Part shown: piece after piece, positions 1 to 7,349 of the stretch
Layout: every line of letters begins with the position of its first letter
Numbering within the stretch: position 1 is the first letter of the stretch
Assembly (NCBI GenBank): GCA_937924505.1
Contig: CALDSR010000023.1
Location: forward strand, 1-16,276
Direction: 5' to 3'
Length of the DNA: 16,276 nucleotides
Source: an uncultured Granulosicoccus sp.
GTDB lineage: Bacteria; Pseudomonadota; Gammaproteobacteria; Granulosicoccales; Granulosicoccaceae
Position numbers and translations under genes: made by a program
The notes under the pieces: model-generated
What the model saw: only the letters and a program-made list of their open reading frames with translations
Database searches by the model: none
What the model was told of the DNA's origin: nothing

Positions 1-41
1 GGTAAATGTTCATTAACGAAACAGTAAACGTATCAACCGCG

Positions 42-216
42 AGTGCCGTCTTCGGTGTGCGACCTTGAACCAAGTCGGTTCAGGTGGGGGCGAATGGAAC
101 CGTATCAGGCTTTCCGCCGTAACGGACGTGCACAACAACAGTGACCACATCATCCCCGGGGTGCGAATTAGGCTCAAGGGAATACCCAACCAAATAACAA
201 GCACCGCAGAAGATAC
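42..216 (-). ncRNA. ssrS: 6S RNA (RNA polymerase-binding regulatory RNA)
   Basis: The minus strand downstream of zapA carries the marks of a gammaproteobacterial 6S RNA. Near its 3' end is a hairpin, CCTGAACCGACTTGGTTCAAGG, like the CCTTGAACC/GGTTCAAGG hairpin of the E. coli RNA. Upstream are stretches resembling the E. coli CCCTGAGCC and GTCCGT...AAGCCT segments. The ends can pair: TCTT and CGGTG near 213-202 match CACCG and AAGA near 57-49, which closes the long rod typical of 6S. 6S RNA mimics an open promoter, binds sigma-70 RNA polymerase and dampens transcription in stationary phase. The position just after zapA matches E. coli (zapA–ssrS–ygfA). The ends are estimates from the closing stem. 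A covariance-model search would settle them. Confidence 0.85.
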
Positions 217-263
217 ACTGACAGGCTAGCACGTTCGCGACAACTTGGCGAACCTAACTATGA

Positions 264-737
264 TTATGGTGCGGCGTCTTTATTTGTTTTGTCTGATTTT
301 ATGTCAGCGTCTTCAAGCAAATCATCAATTTGGCTGTTAAGCTTTGCTATGCGATCTGAAATTCCCGGGGCGGTGTCCGTCACTTGCTTGCCGCGGGATT
401 TAAGTAATGCGTTTGCGGTGTTGATAGCAGTTACGATAGCGATTTTTTCAATACTTGATGTTGCATTGCGCCGTCGAAAGTCGTTCATCGAACGATCAAT
501 GTAAGCCGCTGCCTGCATCAGATCATCCTCTTCGCCGGGTCGACAGGCAAGTTGTACTTCCTTGTCCAGGATACGAAGCTTTACGGGTCGTGGTTCGCCA
601 AGTTTCTCTGGCTTCATTTCGCGATTGCTTGCAGGCGACTTGCCTGACGCCGTCTTGCGTGCGACCCGTTTTCCTTGCGCGACTTTTTTCTTGGGCTTGC
701 TGCCACTTGAAACGGTGGTTGATGATTCATCATTCAT
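264..737 (-). CDS. zapA: Cell division protein ZapA with basic N-terminal extension
   Basis: The 157-residue product matches ZapA from about residue 52, starting at VKLRILDKEVQLAC, followed by the GEEDDLMQAAAYIDRSM region and a C-terminal helix suited to a coiled coil (IAKLNSQIDDLLED). ZapA binds FtsZ filaments and bundles them in the Z-ring. Family members are usually about 100 residues. Here the first 45 or so residues form a Ser/Lys/Arg-rich tail (KPKKK, RVARK). The start at 737 is favoured because a GGAGG sits 7 bases upstream and the ATG overlaps the TGA of the upstream gene (ATGA, 734-737). An internal Met at about codon 41 has no ribosome site. The gene lies in the conserved zapA–6S RNA arrangement. 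The role of the tail is unknown. Confidence 0.93.
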   Translation of the reverse strand: MNDESSTTVSSGSKPKKKVAQGKRVARKTASGKSPASNREMKPEKLGEPRPVKLRILDKEVQLACRPGEEDDLMQAAAYIDRSMNDFRRRNATSSIEKIAIVTAINTANALLKSRGKQVTDTAPGISDRIAKLNSQIDDLLEDADIKSDKTNKDAAP

Positions 738-955
738 TGACCTGCCTCCATGGATTTGAGACGAATGATCATTTGTTCCACTTTGGTGCGAGCCGTTTCG
801 TTTTTCTCCACAAGACGAGCCCGCTCTTCCATCAAAGAGCCGTGTTGTTCGCGCAGGACCAGATTTTCGGTTCTCAATTTGGTGCACAGCGCCGCAAGCT
901 CACCGAGGCGCGTTTCGAGTCCGTCGAGTTCTTCTTCCAGCGAGGTGCGATTCAT
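734..955 (-). CDS. Small coiled-coil protein, TIGR02449-like, upstream of zapA
   Basis: The 73-residue product is almost entirely charged heptad-like helix (LEEELDGLETRLGELAAL, then TENLVLREQHGSLMEER). It has no signal peptide or membrane segment. Size, sequence style and position directly before zapA fit the uncharacterised TIGR02449 family of gammaproteobacteria. In general form it resembles ZapB, another short coiled-coil Z-ring protein, but homology cannot be claimed from this. Its TGA overlaps the zapA ATG by 4 bases, so the two are probably translationally coupled. The start ATG at 955 has no strong ribosome site. A promoter candidate lies 35-63 bases upstream. A division-related role is inferred from the neighbour only. 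Confidence 0.85.
   Translation of the reverse strand: MNRTSLEEELDGLETRLGELAALCTKLRTENLVLREQHGSLMEERARLVEKNETARTKVEQMIIRLKSMEAGQ
745..749 (-). promoter_or_regulatory. Ribosome binding site that sets the zapA start
   Basis: The minus strand reads GGAGG 7 bases before the ATG at 737, an ideal Shine-Dalgarno match and spacing. It supports translation of the long basic N-terminal form of ZapA. Confidence 0.8.
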
Positions 956-989
956 CGGTTCGTAGGCGGCGTTGTAGTCATGGCTGCAT

Positions 990-1018
990 TGTATACTTGA
1001 GCCGACCCCTCAAGACAA
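990..1018 (-). promoter_or_regulatory. Sigma-70-type promoter candidate for the coiled-coil gene–zapA–6S unit
   Basis: On the minus strand TTGTCT (1018-1013, 4 of 6 to consensus) is followed after exactly 17 bases by TATACA (995-990, 4 of 6). The start codon at 955 lies about 30 bases beyond the expected transcript start. The -10 lies in the palindrome GTATAC (991-996), and the plus strand reads TATACT at 992-997, so the -10 of divergent ygfB could overlap it. The plus-strand -35 is poor (TTGTAG at 972-977 leaves only 14 bases). Confidence 0.5.
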
Positions 1019-1030
1019 GTACATAACTCC

Positions 1031-1621
1031 GTGAGTCTTCAGCCAGAATCTGTCGCTTTGGCGCTTGAACACCTGAAAGTACCCTTGTCTCGCGCCGAGG
1101 CACATGGTGTTTTGTGCGGTTTGCTGGCTGCAAGTCAGACGTCTGTCGCAAAAACGCGCTGGTTTTCAGAATTGCTGGATGCCGCAGAGATGCGAGCGGG
1201 TGAGGTGAGCGCCAGGGCGGAAGACCTGAAAATACTCGACACCTGGTTTACTGAAGAACTCGATGCCTTGAATAATGCCGATCTTGAGTTTTTACCGGCA
1301 GTTCCTGACGATTCAGCGCCAATCGGCACTCGAGTTCAGGCTTTGGGCGAATTTTGCGCCGGATTTACCTACGGGCTTGGTTTGGCAACAGCGAATCGGG
1401 GCAACAAGGCCCTGCCGACGGATACCCGTGAGCTGGTCGAGGATTTTCAGGCCATTGATGGGGCTGATATGGACGGGAGCACCAATGGGGCTTCTGAGGA
1501 ATCAGATAATGCCGACGAGGATGCTTATATCGAATTGCTGGAGTACGTAAAAGTGGGTGTCTTGCTGATTCACGAGGAGATGAAGCCTGTAAGCCCAAGC
1601 AGCCAGGAGCAGTTGTCGTGA
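1031..1621 (+). CDS. ygfB: UPF0149 family protein YgfB
   Basis: The 196-residue product fits the UPF0149/YgfB family: an N-terminal LSRAEAHGVLCGLL segment, the core LGEFCAGFTYGLGLA, and an acidic C-terminal helix region ending in EDAYIELLEYVKVGVLLIHEEM. The family is cytoplasmic. In Pseudomonas aeruginosa YgfB is reported to act as a regulator that limits expression of an amidase gene, but there is no general biochemical function. The start is GTG at 1031 with no clear ribosome site. The TGA overlaps the GTG of pepP by 4 bases, which indicates coupling. The order ygfB–pepP–ubiH, divergent from zapA, is as in E. coli. A Ser/Asp/Glu-rich insert near residues 140-163 is probably disordered. Confidence 0.9.
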   Translation: MSLQPESVALALEHLKVPLSRAEAHGVLCGLLAASQTSVAKTRWFSELLDAAEMRAGEVSARAEDLKILDTWFTEELDALNNADLEFLPAVPDDSAPIGTRVQALGEFCAGFTYGLGLATANRGNKALPTDTRELVEDFQAIDGADMDGSTNGASEESDNADEDAYIELLEYVKVGVLLIHEEMKPVSPSSQEQLS

Positions 1622-2970
1622 GCAAGGCCCAACGAACTCAGCTTTTCAGCAAGACGCAGTCGGCGGAATTCAAACGCCGTCGAAGGTCCCTGATGCGAAC
1701 CATGGGCGACAACTCGATAGCCGTTATTCCCACGTCCCGCGTTGCCTATCGTAACCGCGATACCGAATACCCGTTTCGTGCTGACAGTAATTTTCTGTAT
1801 CTGAGTGGCTTTACCGAACCCGAAGCCTTGATGGTATTGGTACCGAATCGCAAGGCGGGGCAATACATCATGTTTTGTCGTGAGCGTGACCCAGCCATGG
1901 AGACTTGGCATGGCCGACGTCTTGGTGTTGAAGATGCGCCAGCGGCGCTGGGTGCTGATGATGCTTTTCCGATAGGTGATATCGACGACATACTGCCGGG
2001 TCTACTGGAAGGTAAGCAATCAGTGTTTCATACCTTGGGCAAGGATCAACACTTTGATGCGCAGTTGCTGGGCTGGTTGAATGAGGCGCGTTCAGCACGG
2101 CCTGCTGGTGGCGAGCCTGACGCGTTTGTATCGCTTGATTATCACCTGCATGAAATGCGTATTTACAAAAGCCGTAGCGAATTGCAGTTAATGAAAGCTG
2201 CCGCACGAGTTAGTGCTGCAGCGCATCTCGCTGCAATGCAAGCCTGCAAGCCGGGCTTGAAAGAACATGAACTTGAAGCTGTGTTGATCGGAGAATATAC
2301 AAAACAAGGTGGTTGTCACGCCTTCGCCCCTATTGTTGGTGGTGGCGAGAACGGCTGCATCTTGCATTACACTGAAAACAGAGATGTTCTCAATGAAAAG
2401 GAGCTGGTGCTGATCGACTCCGGTGCCGAGATTGCTCATTACGCTGGAGACATAACCCGCACATTCCCCATTGGTGGTACGTTTTCAAGCATTCAGCGTG
2501 AAGTCTATGAATGTGTGCTTGAAGCGAACCTTGCGGCGATCGCGAAGGTCAAGCCAGGTAATCACTGGAATGATCCGCATGATGCCGCGGTAAAGGTGTT
2601 GACCAGAGGCTTGCGAGATATGGGGATCCTGAAAGGCAAGCTACCGCAGCTGATCAAGGATCAGGCGTATCGGCCCTACTATATGCATCGTACGGGTCAT
2701 TGGCTTGGTCTGGACGTGCATGATGTTGGAGAGTACAAGATTGATAACGAATGGCGATTGCTTGAGCCTGGTATGGTGCTGACCATAGAGCCCGGGTTGT
2801 ATCTGGACGACTCACGCAAGATTCCCAAGCGTTATCGGAACATTGGCGTTCGCGTCGAGGATGACGTGGTTGTTACCAAGGATGGATGCGAAGTCATGAC
2901 CGCTGATGTGCCGAAGTCGATTGAGGGTATCGAAGCGGTCATGTTGCAAGCAAAAATACCAAACGTGTAG
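1618..2970 (+). CDS. pepP: Xaa-Pro aminopeptidase (aminopeptidase P)
   Basis: This 450-residue cytoplasmic metallopeptidase removes N-terminal residues that precede proline. It has the pita-bread fold of family M24. The N-terminal control domain covers residues 1-175 (YPFRADSNFLYLSGF). The catalytic domain holds all five expected dinuclear metal ligands: D267 (LVLIDSG), D278 (AGDITRTF), H361 (HRTGHWLG), E391 (TIEPGLYL) and E414 (GVRVEDD). These match E. coli PepP with a constant offset of 7 residues, so the enzyme looks intact. Translation starts at GTG 1618 inside the end of ygfB and the gene ends 8 bases before ubiH. It uses TAG as its stop. Confidence 0.97.
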   Translation: MSKAQRTQLFSKTQSAEFKRRRRSLMRTMGDNSIAVIPTSRVAYRNRDTEYPFRADSNFLYLSGFTEPEALMVLVPNRKAGQYIMFCRERDPAMETWHGRRLGVEDAPAALGADDAFPIGDIDDILPGLLEGKQSVFHTLGKDQHFDAQLLGWLNEARSARPAGGEPDAFVSLDYHLHEMRIYKSRSELQLMKAAARVSAAAHLAAMQACKPGLKEHELEAVLIGEYTKQGGCHAFAPIVGGGENGCILHYTENRDVLNEKELVLIDSGAEIAHYAGDITRTFPIGGTFSSIQREVYECVLEANLAAIAKVKPGNHWNDPHDAAVKVLTRGLRDMGILKGKLPQLIKDQAYRPYYMHRTGHWLGLDVHDVGEYKIDNEWRLLEPGMVLTIEPGLYLDDSRKIPKRYRNIGVRVEDDVVVTKDGCEVMTADVPKSIEGIEAVMLQAKIPNV

Positions 2971-2978
2971 CGATTCGC

Positions 2979-4196
2979 GTGCAAACAGACATTGTCATCA
3001 TAGGGGCGGGATTGGTTGGCACGCCGTTAAGCCTCGCCTTGAGTCGCCGAGGATATTCGGTCACATTGATCGATCGTGATTCGATGTCAAACGATGTGAA
3101 TGCAACCGTGGGAGCCAACGACACTTCCAGCCCACTGCATCAGCGGTGCACTGCGCTGAGTCTGGGTTCGCAGCGATGGTTCGCAGCCCATGATCTTTGG
3201 GCTGGTATGGAGTCGGACGCAACGGCGATTGAGCAAGTGCATGTCTCTCAGCGCGGTTATCTTGGTGCGACGCGTATGTGCGCCGAAGAGTTTGGCGTCG
3301 ATGCTGTGGGTTATGTTGTCAACAATCTCAGCATGCTTGATGCGTTGCGGGGTCTGTTGAGCAAATCTGACGTAGAACATCTCCCGGGTACTGAATTTCA
3401 TCGGCTTGTACCGGATGCTGACAACAGCCCGGAGGCGGTGACAGTCGAATGCAAGCAAGGCGATACAACACTCAGTATCAAGGCGCAACTATTGATCGCC
3501 GCTGATGGCGTAACCTCGGCAGTGAGAGAATCACTCGGCATCGCTCAGCAGCATTCAGACTATTCGCAGTTTGGCATTCTTGGCAACATCGAACTATACG
3601 ATGCTCACAGACACATTGCTTATGAACGTTTTACCGATTCAGGTCCGCTAGCGATGTTGCCACGCGGTAGTCATCATATGAGCTTTGTCGAGTGCGTGTC
3701 GGAGGATGACAGAGATACGCTGAAAGCACTGAGCGATGAATCCTATCGTGCTCACCTGCAATCACGTTTTGGTCACCGTCTTGGTGTCATCAAACGCGTC
3801 GGGCCGCGTTACTTTACACCGCTGGTACTGATTGAGGCGACCCGGCAAATTGCCCAACGTTCATTGTTACTGGGCAACGCGGCCCGATTGCTTCATCCGA
3901 TTGCCGGGCAGGGCTATAACCTTGCCATTCGCGATATTGAAACCTTGCTGTCCTTGCTGGGTGACGCATCTGAGTCAGAGCCTCTGGATCCCGGTGCAAA
4001 TTCGCTATTACAGGAATTTGTCAGGGCTCGACAGAGTGACCAGAAAACCGTGGTTCGCTTGACCGATTTGTTGGCGAGAAGCTTTCGTGGCTCTGCTTGG
4101 TTTCCGTCGCATGCTCGTTCGCTTGGGCTTATGGGTCTTGATGCATTCGCACCGTTACGCCAGGGATTTGCGCGCCGCAGCATGGGACTTGGATGA
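2979..4196 (+). CDS. ubiH: Ubiquinone biosynthesis FAD monooxygenase UbiH
   Basis: The 405-residue flavoprotein hydroxylates the aromatic ring of ubiquinone precursors (the C1 position in E. coli). The N-terminal dinucleotide fold has GAGLVG at residues 9-14 and the acidic D32 that binds FAD ribose. The DG motif AADGVTSAVRE is near 174-184. The C-terminal FAD motif LGNAARLLHPIAGQGYNLA is near 298-316. Having GNAA in place of GDAA is typical of UbiH rather than UbiF or UbiI. The start is GTG at 2979, 8 bases after pepP, with a weak ribosome site. In E. coli ubiI follows ubiH, but here a CLC gene follows. A single broad hydroxylase or a distant ubiI are both possible. Confidence 0.95.
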   Translation: MQTDIVIIGAGLVGTPLSLALSRRGYSVTLIDRDSMSNDVNATVGANDTSSPLHQRCTALSLGSQRWFAAHDLWAGMESDATAIEQVHVSQRGYLGATRMCAEEFGVDAVGYVVNNLSMLDALRGLLSKSDVEHLPGTEFHRLVPDADNSPEAVTVECKQGDTTLSIKAQLLIAADGVTSAVRESLGIAQQHSDYSQFGILGNIELYDAHRHIAYERFTDSGPLAMLPRGSHHMSFVECVSEDDRDTLKALSDESYRAHLQSRFGHRLGVIKRVGPRYFTPLVLIEATRQIAQRSLLLGNAARLLHPIAGQGYNLAIRDIETLLSLLGDASESEPLDPGANSLLQEFVRARQSDQKTVVRLTDLLARSFRGSAWFPSHARSLGLMGLDAFAPLRQGFARRSMGLG

Positions 4197-4221
4197 TGTT
4201 TGGGTCGCGAGTGCTGACTGA

Positions 4222-5955
4222 ATGGTGACAGATACGCTTGTCAGGCGACTGAATTTCTTTGTTGTTGCAGGCCTTATAGGTGCCGTTGTCGGTTTCAGTA
4301 CCTTGTTATTGATCAAGCTGATATTGCTTGTTCAGTTTGTTAGTTTTGGTGAAGCATCAGAGATGCGTTATGCAGAAATAGTTGCAGCGCGTCCTGCCTG
4401 GCAATTGATACTGGTTTTGACCCTTGGCGGATTGCTGGTAGGGGTCATTTTGCAGTTTCTTCCTGACAAGCGTTATCACGGTATCGCTGACGTTATGGAA
4501 GCCTGTGCGCTTAATAGTGCGCGTATGCCGGCGCGATCAGGTATTGCGGCTGCGTTGGCCGCGTCGGTATCGCTCGGTGTCGGTGCTCCCCTGGGGCGTG
4601 AAGGGCCAGCGGTGCATATCGGGGCATCGATCAGTGCCTGGCTTGCAGAACGGCTAGGGCTGGACCGCAAGCAATCATTGGCTCTACTGGGTTGCGGCGC
4701 AGCGGCGGCAGTTGCTGTGTCTTTCAACACGCCCATCGCGGCGGTGATATTTGCGTTGGAGGTTATCGTCGGTTACTACACCTTGCGTGTGTTTGCGCCC
4801 ATTGTGATTGCCGCAATGGTGGCAATGGTCGTGCGGGATCTTTCGCTTGGCAATGCACCACTTTTTCAAGTCCCTGCGCACACACTTTCGTCTCATTGGG
4901 AATTGATTATCTTTGCCCTGATTGGGGTGCTTGGTGCGTTTGTCGCCAAAGCGCTGATCGCAATGACTCAGGGTATCGGACAACTATGGGAATGGAGTGG
5001 GGCGCCGGGCTGGTGTCGACCTACTGTTGCTGGTGCATTGATTGCCTGTTTTGCGATACCGCTACCGCTGATTTTGAGCATTGGTGCCGAAGGCACCTTG
5101 CTGGCTTTGCAGGCGTCCTTGCCTGTCACCCTGTTGATCAGCTTGCTTGTCGTCAAGACCATTGTGGTCGCGCTTGCGCTGGGTAGCGGGTTTGCCGGTG
5201 GTGTATTTGGTCCCGCGATCTTTATCGGATCAGTACTGGGCGGTTTGTTGTGGGCGGTGTTGAGTGCCAGCGGACTACCATTGTCCGATCAGGGGGTTTA
5301 CGCGACGATAGGTATGGCGGCGCTGGCATCGGCTTTGTTAGGTGCCCCGATATCAACCGTACTTATCGTGTTCGAACTCACGCATGATTACAATATTACG
5401 CTGGGCGTTATGACTGCCGCAGCATTTGCCAGTACATTCATGCAGCTTGGTGAACATAGTTCTTTCTTTCGATGGCAGCTGGCACGGCGCAATGTAAATT
5501 TGTCCGGCGGACGTGATATCAGTCTATTGATGACGCGACGGGTTAAAGACTTGATTTCCGATGCCTTTTTGCAAGCTGAGCCAGGAGTCACTGTGGGTCA
5601 GCTTGAATCGAAACTCGGGCTGGAGCGGCGACGCCTGGTCATGTTTGTTGATGAAGACGGTGTTTTTCACGGTAGTGTAACCTTGGCGCATCTGATCTCG
5701 CATGCCATTGAACACGGGATGGATTCGGCCGCAATGGAGGCTGCATTTGACTCTGAATTTGCGATAACACCAGACACCAATATTGTGACCGCGGTGCAGA
5801 TAATGGCCAAATGTCAGGTGGAGTATGTGCCCGTCGTATCACGAGCGCGAGCGTCGAAACCCGAACTTCTGGGGATTGTCGTCAAGAGCGAGCTTTTGGC
5901 CGAGCACTACGATGTGGTAAAACGCGCACGTGAAGAAGAATTCGGCATAACCTGA
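4222..5955 (+). CDS. CLC-family chloride channel/transporter with C-terminal CBS region
   Basis: The 577-residue membrane protein has the CLC fold (about residues 10-415) and a cytoplasmic tail (about 430-577) that looks like a CBS pair. Visible motifs are GREGPAVHIG at 125-134, with gating glutamate E127, then SFNTPIAAVIFALE near 167-180, GGVFGPAIFIG at 326-336, and ALLGAPISTVLIVFELTHDYN at 371-391. The GSGIP motif holding the central chloride serine of E. coli ClcA is not recognisable; the matching stretch reads YHGIADV. The position of the ClcA proton glutamate E203 appears to be V181, as in CLC channels. The protein may therefore be a channel or an atypical exchanger. It begins 25 bases after ubiH with a weak ribosome site. 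Its link to ubiquinone genes is unclear. Confidence 0.94.
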   Translation: MVTDTLVRRLNFFVVAGLIGAVVGFSTLLLIKLILLVQFVSFGEASEMRYAEIVAARPAWQLILVLTLGGLLVGVILQFLPDKRYHGIADVMEACALNSARMPARSGIAAALAASVSLGVGAPLGREGPAVHIGASISAWLAERLGLDRKQSLALLGCGAAAAVAVSFNTPIAAVIFALEVIVGYYTLRVFAPIVIAAMVAMVVRDLSLGNAPLFQVPAHTLSSHWELIIFALIGVLGAFVAKALIAMTQGIGQLWEWSGAPGWCRPTVAGALIACFAIPLPLILSIGAEGTLLALQASLPVTLLISLLVVKTIVVALALGSGFAGGVFGPAIFIGSVLGGLLWAVLSASGLPLSDQGVYATIGMAALASALLGAPISTVLIVFELTHDYNITLGVMTAAAFASTFMQLGEHSSFFRWQLARRNVNLSGGRDISLLMTRRVKDLISDAFLQAEPGVTVGQLESKLGLERRRLVMFVDEDGVFHGSVTLAHLISHAIEHGMDSAAMEAAFDSEFAITPDTNIVTAVQIMAKCQVEYVPVVSRARASKPELLGIVVKSELLAEHYDVVKRAREEEFGIT

Positions 5956-5972
5956 TACCCGGAAAACTCGTC

Positions 5973-5977
5973 GAGGT
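5973..5977 (+). promoter_or_regulatory. Ribosome binding site of the 10-codon leader ORF
   Basis: GAGGT lies 8 bases before the ATG at 5986. This is good spacing for the leader ORF and too far (37 bases) for the sulfhydrylase ATG at 6015, which has no good site of its own. Confidence 0.5.
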
Positions 5978-5985
5978 AATTCCAA

Positions 5986-6018
5986 ATGAGTAAACCCAGC
6001 GTGAGTGAAATAATATGA
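5986..6018 (+). CDS. Candidate 10-residue leader peptide before the sulfhydrylase gene
   Basis: An ATG at 5986, preceded by GAGGT at a spacing of 8, opens a 10-codon frame encoding MSKPSVSEII. Its TGA overlaps the ATG of the next gene as ATGA (6015-6018). The downstream gene lacks a good ribosome site, so ribosomes ending here could restart on it. The peptide has no run of Met, Cys or other amino acids that would suggest attenuation, so translational coupling is the likelier function. The frame is very short and could be chance. Confidence 0.4.
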   Translation: MSKPSVSEII

Positions 6019-7349
6019 GTGGACCCGAATACCTGGGCTTTGATACGCTGGCATTGCATGCTGGCCAACAGCCTGATAGTGATACTGGTGCGCGAGCTGC
6101 GCCGATATATCAAACTACATCCTTTGTCTTTGATGATGCGGACAAAGCCTCATCGTTGTTTGACATTGCGCGAGCGGGTCATGTGTATTCGCGGATATCC
6201 AATCCGACCGTGGCGGTACTCGAGGAGCGCGTTGCGATGCTCGAGGGTGGTGTCGGAACTGTATGTACATCAAGTGGTATGGCAGCTATCCATATTGGCA
6301 TTGCAACTCTGTGTGGCGCGGGTAGTCATATTGTCGCGTCCCGGTCCTTGTACGGTGGTACGCATAATCTGCTCAGCTATACCTTGCCACGTTTTGGCGT
6401 TGAGACAACCTTCGTTGACCCGCGTGATCCAGAAGCCTTCGCCAGGGCGATTCGCCCGGAAACCCGTTTGGTATTCGCCGAGATCGTTGCGAACCCACGT
6501 TGCGAAGTGCTGGATCTGCCGAAGGTCGCGAAATTTGCGCACGAACAAGGTGTTCCGGTTCTGGTCGATGCGACCTTGAGCACGCCCTACCTCGTCAATC
6601 CTTTTGCGCTTGGCGCTGATATTGTCATGCACTCGTTAACCAAATTCATGGGCGGGCATGGCGTCGCGATAGGTGGGGCTTTGGTTGATGGTGGACGTTT
6701 TGACTGGAAAGCATCCGGGCGGTTTCCAGAGCTCAGTGAGCCCTATGCCGGTTTCCATGGAATGAACTTTGTTGAAGAGTTTGGCCCCGCTGCCTACATC
6801 ATGCGGGCGCGCAAGGAAGGCTTGCGTGACTTTGGTTCATGTCTTTCTCCGACCAACGCCTTTCATTTGTTGCAGGGGCTTGAGACCTTGGCGATGCGAA
6901 TGCAGCGTCATGTCGCAAATACAGATGCCGTGGTTGATTATCTGGATGGTCACGAGGCAATCAACGCTGTTCATCACCCGGCAGTTCGGAGCCATCCTGA
7001 TCACGCGCTGGCCAAGGAGCTCTTGCCCAAGGGATCAGGCGCGGTGTTCAGTTTTGAACTTGCCGGTGGACGGGCCGCAGGTAGCGCTTTTATTGAAGGC
7101 TTGCAGCTGTTTTCGCATCTTGCGAATGTCGGAGACGCGAAATCACTGGTCATCCATCCGGCTAGTACTACGCACTCCCGCATGGATGATGATGATCTAC
7201 TTGCAGCAGGCATATCCCCAGGGCTTGTCAGACTGTCCATCGGTCTTGAGGATCCCAAGGATTTGATCAACGACCTTAATCAGGCATTGCGGCGCGCCAT
7301 GAAAGCCACCGCAACTCAAGCCACTGAAAAGCGTGAAAACGTCGCATGA
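6015..7349 (+). CDS. O-acetylhomoserine sulfhydrylase-type PLP enzyme (Cys/Met metabolism family)
   Basis: The 444-residue enzyme belongs to the Cys/Met-metabolism PLP family (fold type I). The start FDTLALHAGQQPDSDTGARA, the YSRISNPT segment near 58-65, CTSSGMAAIH near 84-93, the VDATLSTP region near 184-191 and the PLP lysine K210 in HSLTKFMGG are all present. Residue spacing and length (about 425-445) favour O-acetylhomoserine (thiol)-lyase, which makes homocysteine from O-acetylhomoserine and sulfide, over cystathionine synthases and lyases (about 380-400). The C-terminal HPASTTHSRMDDDDL region is also typical. Because the subfamily rests on inspection only, no symbol is given (metY would be the usual one). 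The gene overlaps the following hydrolase by ATGA. Confidence 0.92.
   Translation: MSGPEYLGFDTLALHAGQQPDSDTGARAAPIYQTTSFVFDDADKASSLFDIARAGHVYSRISNPTVAVLEERVAMLEGGVGTVCTSSGMAAIHIGIATLCGAGSHIVASRSLYGGTHNLLSYTLPRFGVETTFVDPRDPEAFARAIRPETRLVFAEIVANPRCEVLDLPKVAKFAHEQGVPVLVDATLSTPYLVNPFALGADIVMHSLTKFMGGHGVAIGGALVDGGRFDWKASGRFPELSEPYAGFHGMNFVEEFGPAAYIMRARKEGLRDFGSCLSPTNAFHLLQGLETLAMRMQRHVANTDAVVDYLDGHEAINAVHHPAVRSHPDHALAKELLPKGSGAVFSFELAGGRAAGSAFIEGLQLFSHLANVGDAKSLVIHPASTTHSRMDDDDLLAAGISPGLVRLSIGLEDPKDLINDLNQALRRAMKATATQATEKRENVA

Noticed and set aside
13..204. 63-codon minus-strand frame at the left edge
   Set aside because: It lies on the 6S RNA and has no ribosome site or protein-like composition.
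233..253. GTTCGC/GCGAAC hairpin between zapA and 6S RNA
   Set aside because: The stem is only 6 bp with a 9-base loop and no T-tract; too weak to call a terminator.
455..1000. 181-codon plus-strand frame opposite zapA
   Set aside because: It is antisense to two well-supported genes and encodes a Cys/His/Arg-rich shadow sequence.
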